Positions 5,957 to 11,451 of a stretch of DNA of 13,882 nt are shown piece by piece. The position numbers were made by a program, and so were the translations under genes. Source of the DNA: Parcubacteria group bacterium GW2011_GWA2_50_10b. GTDB taxonomy: Bacteria; Patescibacteriota; Minisyncoccia; Phycocordibacterales; Zambryskibacteraceae. Each line of letters opens with the position of its first letter. Positions within the stretch are counted from its first letter, which is position 1. The notes under the pieces were generated by a model. The model saw only the letters and a list, made by a program, of their open reading frames with translations, was not told the DNA's origin and did no database searches. Location of the stretch: assembly GCA_001004085.1 (NCBI GenBank), contig LCQJ01000005.1, positions 1-13,882 of the forward strand. Direction: 5' to 3'.

Positions 5957-6847
5957 ATGCCGCCACCGACTTTAGCCATCGAGAAAAGGATTTACCTTTT
6001 TTTATTAGGGATTGTTGTTTTCGTCTTTATCGTCTGGGGTGTGGCGCCGCCGGCCTCGTACCCCTCCGGCTCCATTATCGATATTCCCGAGGGTTTGGGC
6101 CTTGATGCGCTTTCTCAGAAACTCGAACGGGAAAATGTCATCCGTTCGCCGTTCTGGTTTCGCGCCGCCGCTATCATGCTGGGCGGCGAGCGCGGCATGA
6201 AGGCCGGCGAATACTACCTTTCCCGGCCGCAGAATCCTTTTACCATCGCCTGGCGCATTTTAAACGGTAAATACCAGATTGAGACGGTTAAACTGACCAT
6301 TCCCGAAGGTTTTGACGTCAAGGCCATCTCAAACCTTTTTGACCGGCGCTTTCCGTATTTCGACAACGAATTGTTCATCAGGGTGGCGCCGGAAGGCTAT
6401 CTTTTCCCCGACACTTATTTCGTGCCGGTGACCGCCACCGCCTCTTCCACCATCCGGCTTTTGAGGGACAATTTCATCAGAAAGATTTTCCCGGTCATGC
6501 CGGAAGTGGAGTCTTCCGGCAAATCGCTCGAGGAGATTATCATCATGGCTTCGCTTATCGAGGCGGAAGTCAAGACTCAGGCGGACAGGGAGATGGTTTC
6601 CGATATTCTCTGGAAGCGCCTGAAAATCGGCATGCCACTCCAGGTCGATTCGGAAATGGGTACGTACGAATGGAACGGTCTGCCCGAGCGTCCCATCAAC
6701 AATCCCGGCCTGGAGAGCATCTCGGCGGCCCTGTATCCGACCACTACGCCCTATCTTTATTTCTTGACCGGTGATGACGGCAACATGTACTATTCTCGGA
6801 CCTTCGATGAACATGTCGTCAAAAAACAAAAATACATCTCCCGATAG
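5957..6847 (+). CDS. mltG: Endolytic murein transglycosylase MltG (YceG-like)
   Basis: Cleaves glycan strands of new peptidoglycan at the outer face of the membrane and so sets strand length. 296 residues: one membrane anchor (11-30), a LysM-like part (SGSIIDIPEGLGLDALSQKL), then the catalytic domain with EGYLFPDTYF (146-155) and MASLIEAEVK. E202 corresponds to the catalytic Glu of E. coli MltG. The pattern KIGMPLQVDSEM...NGLPERPINNPG, YLYF and the near-terminal EH are also as expected. The loop between LQVDS and NGLPERP is about 25 residues shorter than in E. coli and lacks the SPYNTY segment, which may narrow the cleft. It starts five bases after the previous stop with no ribosome site, so translation is probably coupled. 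Its last codons and TAG stop lie inside an inverted repeat (6839-6869) and inside mnmA. Confidence 0.92.
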   Translation: MPPPTLAIEKRIYLFLLGIVVFVFIVWGVAPPASYPSGSIIDIPEGLGLDALSQKLERENVIRSPFWFRAAAIMLGGERGMKAGEYYLSRPQNPFTIAWRILNGKYQIETVKLTIPEGFDVKAISNLFDRRFPYFDNELFIRVAPEGYLFPDTYFVPVTATASSTIRLLRDNFIRKIFPVMPEVESSGKSLEEIIIMASLIEAEVKTQADREMVSDILWKRLKIGMPLQVDSEMGTYEWNGLPERPINNPGLESISAALYPTTTPYLYFLTGDDGNMYYSRTFDEHVVKKQKYISR

Positions 6848-7970
6848 CAAAGCAAAGCTTGCTACGGGACAAGCGTTAAGGCCCAGAGTCTTCGTTGGTT
6901 TATCTGGAGGTGTCGATTCTGCCGTGAGTGCCGCGCTGCTCAAGGAACGGGGTTTCGACGTGACGGGAGTCTTTATCAAGGCTTGGCAGCCGCCGTTCAT
7001 GCCCTGCACCTGGCGGGATGAACGGCGCGACGCCATGAGAGTGGCCATCGCGCTCGATATCCCGTTTCTCTTTTTCGACCTGGAGAAGGAATATAAAAAG
7101 GGAGTAGTGGATAAAATGATAGAAGAATATAAGGCTAATCGCACGCCTAATCCGGATGTGCTTTGTAACCGGGAGATTAAATTTGGCGCGTTCTGGGAGA
7201 AGGCCAAGGCACTGGGCGCGGATTTCATCGCTACCGGCCATTACGCACAGGCTTTACAAAGGGTTCCCCTTTATAAAGCTACCAAGGGGAACCCTTTGCA
7301 GTTGAGGGAAGGCAAGGACAAAGAGAAAGACCAGAGTTATTTTCTCTGGACGCTTACTCAGGAAGATCTTTCTCACACGCTTTTCCCGGTCGGTCATCTG
7401 GAAAAACCGGCGGTGAGAAAATTGGCGCAGCAATACAAGCTGCCGGTGGCGGAGAAAAAAGACAGCCAGGGCGTTTGTTTCCTGGGAGAGGTCACCATGG
7501 AGGAATTTCTCTCCCATTTCATCGAAATCAAACCGGGCAAAGTCTTGAATACGGAAGGGGAAACCATCGGTTCCCACCGGGGCGTCATCTATTACACCAT
7601 CGGCGAACGGCACGGCTTTGAAATCACCGACAAAAGCCCGTTAAGCGGCGCTTTCTACGTCATCGCCAAAGACGCGGCGGCCAATACGCTGACCGTTTCG
7701 AATAAAGAAAGCGAAATCCTTTCCCTTTCGCCTTCCAAAATCACGGTCAAGTCGGTCAATTGGCTAAACGAACCGGAGAGTCCCACACTCTCCGCCAGAA
7801 TCCGCTATCGCGCCGATAAGCTGCCCATCACCCTGGTGCTAGCCGGTAAGAAACTGGCGGTAGCCTTCAATGAGCCGGTGCGGGGACTGTCGTTGGGCCA
7901 GTCGGTGGTCTTTTACAGCGGGGAAGAATGTCTCGGCGGTGCTGTGATGGATAAGGTTGCGGCTCTCTAG
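6813..7970 (+). CDS. mnmA: tRNA-specific 2-thiouridylase MnmA with palindromic insertions
   Basis: Puts sulfur on U34 of tRNA-Lys, -Glu and -Gln in the cytoplasm, using ATP and a persulfide relay. 385 residues from this start. Seen are the PP-loop SGGVDS (31-36), NPDVLCNREIKFG with the first catalytic cysteine (C118), GADFIATGHYA, KDQSYFLW, DSQGVCFLGE with the second cysteine (C222), and the C-terminal beta-barrel (IRYR). The gene overlaps the end of mltG by 35 bases. ATG 6807 is two codons upstream in the same frame and equally possible; neither has a clear ribosome site, so coupling to mltG is likely. The first 20-odd residues precede the usual start of the domain and partly come from the inverted repeat at 6839-6869. 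A 14-codon hairpin insertion lies at 7257-7298 and a smaller one perhaps at 7774-7794. Confidence 0.95.
   Translation: MSSKNKNTSPDSKAKLATGQALRPRVFVGLSGGVDSAVSAALLKERGFDVTGVFIKAWQPPFMPCTWRDERRDAMRVAIALDIPFLFFDLEKEYKKGVVDKMIEEYKANRTPNPDVLCNREIKFGAFWEKAKALGADFIATGHYAQALQRVPLYKATKGNPLQLREGKDKEKDQSYFLWTLTQEDLSHTLFPVGHLEKPAVRKLAQQYKLPVAEKKDSQGVCFLGEVTMEEFLSHFIEIKPGKVLNTEGETIGSHRGVIYYTIGERHGFEITDKSPLSGAFYVIAKDAAANTLTVSNKESEILSLSPSKITVKSVNWLNEPESPTLSARIRYRADKLPITLVLAGKKLAVAFNEPVRGLSLGQSVVFYSGEECLGGAVMDKVAAL
6839..6869 (+). repeat. Palindromic element across the mltG stop / mnmA N-terminus
   Basis: TCCCG (6839-6843) pairs with CGGGA (6865-6869), TAGCAA (6845-6850) with TTGCTA (6859-6864), and a GC pair closes further in, with bulged A bases at 6844 and 6851. 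The mltG TAG stop (6845-6847) is in the left arm. In the mnmA frame it encodes residues about S9 to G19, ahead of the conserved domain. The right arm GCTTGCTACGGGA closely resembles GCTTCTAACGGGA at 12887-12899 before infA, so the two may be one element family. Confidence 0.65.
7257..7298 (+). repeat. Palindromic insertion in mnmA (42 bases, 14 codons, 15-bp arms)
   Basis: The arms CAAAGGGTTCCCCTT (7257-7271) and AAGGGGAACCCTTTG (7284-7298) are perfect reverse complements with a 12-base loop. The element is exactly 14 codons in phase (QRVPLYKATKGNPL). Removing it joins GHYAQAL to QLREGKDKEKDQSYFLW, which reads like an ordinary MnmA loop before the KDQSYFL motif. It sits in a surface loop that is variable in the family. 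Confidence 0.8.
7774..7794 (+). repeat. Small inverted repeat in the mnmA 3' region
   Basis: CGGAGAGT (7774-7781) and ACTCTCCG (7787-7794) pair perfectly around CCCAC. The seven codons in between and around encode about PESPTLS, in a loop just before the ARIRYR strand of the C-terminal barrel. Length is a multiple of three, but the loop varies in MnmA, so insertion cannot be told from chance here. Confidence 0.4.
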
Positions 7971-7976
7971 TATAAT
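7971..7976 (+). promoter_or_regulatory. -10 box of the nuclease/mgtC-like/udg operon
   Basis: A perfect TATAAT immediately after the mnmA TAG stop, ending six bases before ATG 7983. No convincing -35 box is seen 16-18 bases upstream (the region is TGGATA-like). The 6-base spacing matches other leaderless-looking genes in the window. Confidence 0.4.
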
Positions 7977-7982
7977 TAAATA

Positions 7983-8858
7983 ATGACAGAAACCATGAAG
8001 AGCAAAGCGCCTTCACATCTCTCTTTGAATACGGACGAAATTAACATTGTTAAGGCCTCCGGCAAACACGAATCCTTCGACCCCGAAAAACTGCGCTTCT
8101 CGCTTTTGAACTCCGGCGCTTCCGCCGAGGCGGCCGAAGACGTGCTCGCGCATATTTTGCCGGAACTCCATAGCGGTATGACCACGGCAGAAATCTACAG
8201 CCATGCCTTTTCTATCCTCAATCAGACTAATAAGCCGGTCGCCCGAAGCTATTCCCTCCGCCGGGCCGTGATGGATCTCGGTCCATCAGGCTTTCCCTTC
8301 GAGGATTTCGTAGCGGAAATATTGAGGGCCAAAGGATTCGAGTGTGTGACCCGCCAGACTGTGCTCGGGGGATGTGTGGCTCATGAAGTGGATGTGGTCG
8401 CTTATAATGAGAAGAAGCTCATTATGGTTGAAGCCAAATTCCACAATGAGCTGGGCACAAAATCCGACCTCAAGGTTGCCCTCTATATCAAGGCCCGTTT
8501 CGACGACCTCGAGGAAAATGTTTTCAACTACGGAGGACAAAATCGCAAGGTGACCGACAGCTGGCTTGTCACCAACACAAAGTTCTCTTCTACTGCCATC
8601 CATTACGCCGTTTGCAAAAATATGACGCTCATCGGTTGGAATTATCCGGAGAAGGGGAGTCTGCAGGACATGATTGAGGAAGAAAGCCTTCATCCCATTA
8701 CCTGCCTCACCTCGCTTTCAGGGGAGCAGAAGAAATCACTGCTCGCCGGCGGAGTGGTGCTTTGTTCGGCTATCGCCAAAGAGCCGGAAGTCTTAAGAAA
8801 AATTTTCGGGGAAAGTTTCGATTCCAAGCCGGTCCTTAATGAAATAACAGAATTATAA
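7983..8858 (+). CDS. ATP-cone domain fused to an Mrr-like PD-(D/E)XK nuclease
   Basis: A 291-residue soluble protein. Residues about 20-100 look like an ATP-cone, the nucleotide-sensing domain known from ribonucleotide reductase and NrdR (VKASGKHESFDPEKLRFSLL, then RSYSLRRAVMDLGPSG). Residues 101-215 resemble a restriction-endonuclease-like domain: FPFEDFVAEILRAKGFE, then E135-V-D137 and E150-A-K152, which fit the metal-binding D...ExK core. The C-terminal 75 residues are less clear. The inferred role is DNA cleavage or repair controlled by dATP/ATP level; target and biology are unknown. There is no methyltransferase beside it, so a classical restriction-modification system is unlikely. Its stop overlaps the next start (TAATG), and a repair glycosylase lies two genes on. 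Confidence 0.78.
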   Translation: MTETMKSKAPSHLSLNTDEINIVKASGKHESFDPEKLRFSLLNSGASAEAAEDVLAHILPELHSGMTTAEIYSHAFSILNQTNKPVARSYSLRRAVMDLGPSGFPFEDFVAEILRAKGFECVTRQTVLGGCVAHEVDVVAYNEKKLIMVEAKFHNELGTKSDLKVALYIKARFDDLEENVFNYGGQNRKVTDSWLVTNTKFSSTAIHYAVCKNMTLIGWNYPEKGSLQDMIEEESLHPITCLTSLSGEQKKSLLAGGVVLCSAIAKEPEVLRKIFGESFDSKPVLNEITEL

Positions 8859-9307
8859 TGCTCAACTTCACGAACTTCGATATATCGCTGGAGCCTTTTG
8901 TTTACCTGGTCGCCGCCTTGATTCTCGGTTCCATTCTCGGCATCGAGAGAACCCTGGCCCACAAAACCGCCGGGGTGCGCACTTACAGCTTGGTCAGCAT
9001 GGGTTCCTGCCTTTTTATTCTTATTGCGCGCTATGTGATACCCACGGTCGAGTCATTCAATTATGACCCGATGCGCATGGCAGCCGGGGTAGTGATGGGG
9101 GTCGGCTTTCTCTGTGGCGGCGTCATTATCTTCAAGGATTCAAGTCTTGTCGGTTTGACCACTGCCGCTGGTTTGTGGGTAGCGGCCGGTATCGGCATGG
9201 CGGTCGGTTACGGACTCTTGGGACTCGCGGTCCTGGCTACGGTCTCGACGCTCTTGGTCTTTACCCTCTTCTGGTTTATTGAACAAAAGATTATTTCACG
9301 GAGATAA
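8858..9307 (+). CDS. MgtC/SapB-family membrane protein
   Basis: 149 residues, nearly all hydrophobic, with about four to five membrane helices. Recognisable family marks are LGSILGIERTLAHKTAGVRT (conserved GxER and AGxRT), SLVSMGSC, GVGFLCGGVIIF and GLTTAAGLWVAAGIGMAVG. MgtC proteins are linked to magnesium starvation, acid or membrane-potential stress; the true activity is debated even in well-studied bacteria. The protein stops after the membrane part and lacks the ACT-like C-terminal domain of Salmonella MgtC, so it is of the short SapB-like kind. The start codon overlaps the stop of the nuclease gene by one base (translation coupling) and udg starts one base after its stop. Confidence 0.88.
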   Translation: MLNFTNFDISLEPFVYLVAALILGSILGIERTLAHKTAGVRTYSLVSMGSCLFILIARYVIPTVESFNYDPMRMAAGVVMGVGFLCGGVIIFKDSSLVGLTTAAGLWVAAGIGMAVGYGLLGLAVLATVSTLLVFTLFWFIEQKIISRR

Positions 9308-9308
9308 A

Positions 9309-9893
9309 ATGGCGGAGAGAGAGGAAGGGCTGAAAAAAATCAAAGAAGAAGTTTTAAATCTCTCCGTTTCGCCGCTGTACGCTGAGAGAGTTAAAAACAA
9401 GTATTTCCCGGTCATCGGCGAGGGTAGTCACTCGGCGGCTATTATGTTTGTGGGCGAAGCGCCGGGCGAGAACGAAGCCAAGACCGGCAGGCCTTTCTGC
9501 GGCCGGGCCGGCAAATTGCTCGACTCGCTGCTTGATTCTGCCGGCATCAAGCGCGAGGATGTCTACATCACCAACATCGTCAAAGACCGCCCGCCGAAGA
9601 ACAGGGACCCCTTGCCGGATGAGATAGCGATTTACGCGCCGTTCCTGGACCGGCAAATCGAACTCATCAAACCCAAAGTCATCGCCACCCTCGGCCGTTT
9701 TTCCATGCAATACGTCATGAACCGCTACGGCCTCGAATTCGAACTCGATTCGATCAGCAAGCTTCATGGGCAAATTTTTTCGGCTGATAAGTTCAAGGTC
9801 GTGCCCCTCTATCACCCGGCCGCGGCCATCTACAATCAGCAACTCCTCTCTACGCTTAAGGAAGATTTTAAGGTGTTGATAACTCTATCTTGA
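9309..9893 (+). CDS. Family-4-type uracil-DNA glycosylase lacking the iron-sulfur cysteines
   Basis: Removes uracil from DNA by cutting the base-sugar bond; first step of base excision repair. 194 residues. Motif A is GEAPGENE (49-56), followed by TGRPFCGRAG, YITNIVKDRPPKNRDP and motif C HPAA (169-172). Family-4 enzymes carry a [4Fe-4S] cluster on four cysteines, two near the N-terminus (CxxCPL) and two around RPPxNR. Here these positions read L18, S21, D93 and Y109; the only cysteine, C64, is in the PFCG motif. The cluster is therefore very probably absent, with fold and catalytic motifs otherwise intact. ATG 9309 is chosen because GGAG (9300-9303) lies five bases upstream; an in-frame start at 9279 would overlap the mgtC-like gene. 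The stop is TGA. Confidence 0.9.
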   Translation: MAEREEGLKKIKEEVLNLSVSPLYAERVKNKYFPVIGEGSHSAAIMFVGEAPGENEAKTGRPFCGRAGKLLDSLLDSAGIKREDVYITNIVKDRPPKNRDPLPDEIAIYAPFLDRQIELIKPKVIATLGRFSMQYVMNRYGLEFELDSISKLHGQIFSADKFKVVPLYHPAAAIYNQQLLSTLKEDFKVLITLS

Positions 9894-9896
9894 TGG

Positions 9897-9925
9897 TTGC
9901 AAAGGTTTAATATGTGTGGCATTAT
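9897..9925 (+). promoter_or_regulatory. Promoter of the GC-rich orphan gene
   Basis: TTGCAA at 9897-9902, a 17-base spacer and CATTAT at 9920-9925 preceded by TGG (9917-9919, extended -10). The start would be near 9932, giving a leader of about 27 bases, unlike the leaderless layout of neighbours. It begins four bases after the udg stop. Confidence 0.5.
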
Positions 9926-9958
9926 TAAAGTAGATGTTCGTAACTGGGGGGGGCAAAC

Positions 9959-10180
9959 ATGCAGCTTGCACTTAGCGGCGGCGAAAACATCAGTCGCGGT
10001 GACCCGGTTCAGCAAGTCGGCCCGTTCGCGCTCATTCAGCTCAATCGGCCGGTATACGTCCTCGAGGTGGTGGGCAGCGAGCTCGAGCTCTCGAACGAGC
10101 CCAACGGCCCGCCTCTCAAGGACCTCAGCGGGCAGCCGATGCACTTTCCGATTCAGAAGTTCCGGAAAGTAGCCGCTTAG
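9959..10180 (+). CDS. Small GC-rich orphan protein, function unknown
   Basis: A 73-residue soluble protein that I do not recognise. It starts MQLALSGGENISRGDP and ends QKFRKVAA; it has no membrane segment, cysteine or catalytic motif. The sequence QVGPFALIQLNRPVYVLEVV looks like two beta strands, so a small beta-rich fold is possible. Support for a real gene comes from its surroundings: a promoter at 9897-9925, a run of eight G bases (9946-9953) five bases before the ATG that can serve as a ribosome site, and a GC-rich hairpin after the stop. Base composition is clearly richer in G+C than the flanking genes, with many codons ending in G or C, which hints at a different origin or strong codon selection. 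A longer overlapping frame (9897-10172) gives a serine/arginine-rich, unlikely protein. Confidence 0.6.
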   Translation: MQLALSGGENISRGDPVQQVGPFALIQLNRPVYVLEVVGSELELSNEPNGPPLKDLSGQPMHFPIQKFRKVAA

Positions 10181-10201
10181 TTGGCGGAGGGAGACGGTCC
10201 C

Positions 10202-10228
10202 AGGGGCGACGCAAAAAGCGTCGCCCCT
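10202..10228 (+). terminator. Probable intrinsic terminator after the orphan gene
   Basis: AGGGGCGACGC (10202-10212) and GCGTCGCCCCT (10218-10228) form a perfect 11-bp stem with an AAAAA loop. The tail CTCTCATTTCATAATT is pyrimidine- and AT-rich but has no continuous T run, so termination may be weak. It cleanly separates the orphan gene from alaS. Confidence 0.65.
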
Positions 10229-10250
10229 CTCTCATTTCATAATTAAAATA

Positions 10251-10259
10251 TGCTATATT
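10251..10259 (+). promoter_or_regulatory. Extended -10 promoter of alaS, leaderless layout
   Basis: TGCTATATT: an extended -10 (TG at 10251-10252) with TATATT at 10254-10259, ending six bases before ATG 10266. No clear -35 box is visible, which an extended -10 can compensate for. Confidence 0.45.
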
Positions 10260-10265
10260 CATCCC

Positions 10266-11432
10266 ATGCTCTCATCTGAAATACGGCAGAAATTTTTGAA
10301 TTTTTTCGAAAAGCGTGGACACGCTGTTATTCCTTCGGCTTCGCTCGTGCCCAACAAAAGCGATAGCTCGGTTCTTTTTACAACGGCTGGTATGCAGCCT
10401 CTGGTCCCGTACCTCATGGGCAATCCTCATCCGGCTGGGAAGCGCCTGGTCAATATCCAGAAATGCGTGCGTACCCAGGACATCGACGAAGTGGGGGACA
10501 ATACTCACGACACTTTTTTCGAGATGCTCGGTAACTGGTCTCTGGGAGATTATTTTAAAGAAGAGGCTATTCAGTGGAGCTACGAATTGCTAACGTCTAA
10601 AGAAGAAGGCTTCGGTCTCGATATTAATAGATTGCATGTAACAGTCTTCGAGGGAGATGAATATGCTCCGCGCGATGATGAATCTGCCAAAATTTGGGAA
10701 AAAATCGGTATACCAAAAGAGAAAATCAAATATTTGGGTGCCGCTGACAATTGGTGGCCTGCTCGAAAGACCGATTTCAACTGGACCGGTCCAACTGGAC
10801 CTTGCACTGAAATGTTTTATGACGATGTCGAGATTTGGAATGATGTCTTCATGGAATACAGTGCGGAAAACGGTAAGATTACCGGTAAACTTTCGCAGAA
10901 AAACGTCGACACTGGTGCCGGACTTGAGCGTCTCGCCATGGTCCTTCAGGGCAAAGACAACATTTTTGATACAGACCTCTTCAGCTCTATCATGTCCGCT
11001 GCCGGCTCGAGAATCGTCGCCGACCATATCCGCACAGCCTGCTTTATGATTGCCGACGGCGTGACTCCATCCAACACCGACCGCGGGTACATACTGCGCC
11101 GTCTCTTGCGCCGCGCTTATGTGAGGAATAAGGACCTCGGTCCGGTTATCGATGCTGTGATTAACCACACAAGTTACAAAGGACTTTATACTTTCTCCCC
11201 CGATACTCAAGAGGTCATAGCCCAAGAGTTGGAAAAGTTTAAAAAAGCGCTTGACGCGGGCCTCAAGCAAATAGAAAAAGGAGAGGACCCCTTTATACTT
11301 TTTACGAGTTTTGGTTTACCATTAGAGATCATTGAAGAAGTGACAAAGATTGACCGGGCTAAATTTGAAAAGCAGATGGCAGAACACAAACGACTTTCGA
11401 GCGTCTCTGGTGAGCAGAAATTTAAAAAGTAA
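10266..11432 (+). CDS. alaS: Minimal alanyl-tRNA synthetase (catalytic and tRNA-recognition part only)
   Basis: Class II synthetase that charges tRNA-Ala. It is 388 residues, against roughly 850-900 in most bacteria. The catalytic core is complete: FTTAGMQPLVPYL, the motif 2 region CVRTQDIDEVG with R69, THDTFFEMLGNWSLGDYF, NWTGPTGPC, EIWNDVFMEY and motif 3 VDTGAGLERL (214-223). The tRNA-recognition helices follow (ADHIRTACFMIADGV, GYILRRLLRRAYVR), with a few dozen residues missing before them. The protein ends at EHKRLSSVSGEQKFKK, where ordinary AlaRS continues into the editing and C-Ala domains. No remaining part is encoded downstream, so either this is a natural mini-enzyme, as the short AlaRS-like proteins of CPR bacteria suggest, or the editing part is supplied by another gene. 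Loss of editing would permit Ser/Gly mischarging unless an AlaX protein helps. Confidence 0.92.
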   Translation: MLSSEIRQKFLNFFEKRGHAVIPSASLVPNKSDSSVLFTTAGMQPLVPYLMGNPHPAGKRLVNIQKCVRTQDIDEVGDNTHDTFFEMLGNWSLGDYFKEEAIQWSYELLTSKEEGFGLDINRLHVTVFEGDEYAPRDDESAKIWEKIGIPKEKIKYLGAADNWWPARKTDFNWTGPTGPCTEMFYDDVEIWNDVFMEYSAENGKITGKLSQKNVDTGAGLERLAMVLQGKDNIFDTDLFSSIMSAAGSRIVADHIRTACFMIADGVTPSNTDRGYILRRLLRRAYVRNKDLGPVIDAVINHTSYKGLYTFSPDTQEVIAQELEKFKKALDAGLKQIEKGEDPFILFTSFGLPLEIIEEVTKIDRAKFEKQMAEHKRLSSVSGEQKFKK

Positions 11433-11435
11433 TTG

Positions 11436-11444
11436 TGGTATAAT
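11436..11444 (+). promoter_or_regulatory. Extended -10 promoter of the baseplate-J-like gene, leaderless layout
   Basis: TGGTATAAT: TG at 11436-11437 and a perfect TATAAT at 11439-11444, seven bases before ATG 11452. It starts four bases after the alaS stop. No clear -35 box is seen. Confidence 0.5.
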
Positions 11445-11451
11445 TTATCCC

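Noticed and set aside
9897..10172. A 91-codon frame overlapping the orphan gene
   Set aside because: It begins inside the promoter, lacks a ribosome site and gives a serine/arginine-rich sequence typical of an off-frame reading of GC-rich coding DNA.
10782..10793. A 12-bp palindrome TGGACCGGTCCA in alaS
   Set aside because: It encodes the conserved NWTGPTGPC motif of AlaRS, so the symmetry comes from required residues and not from an inserted element.
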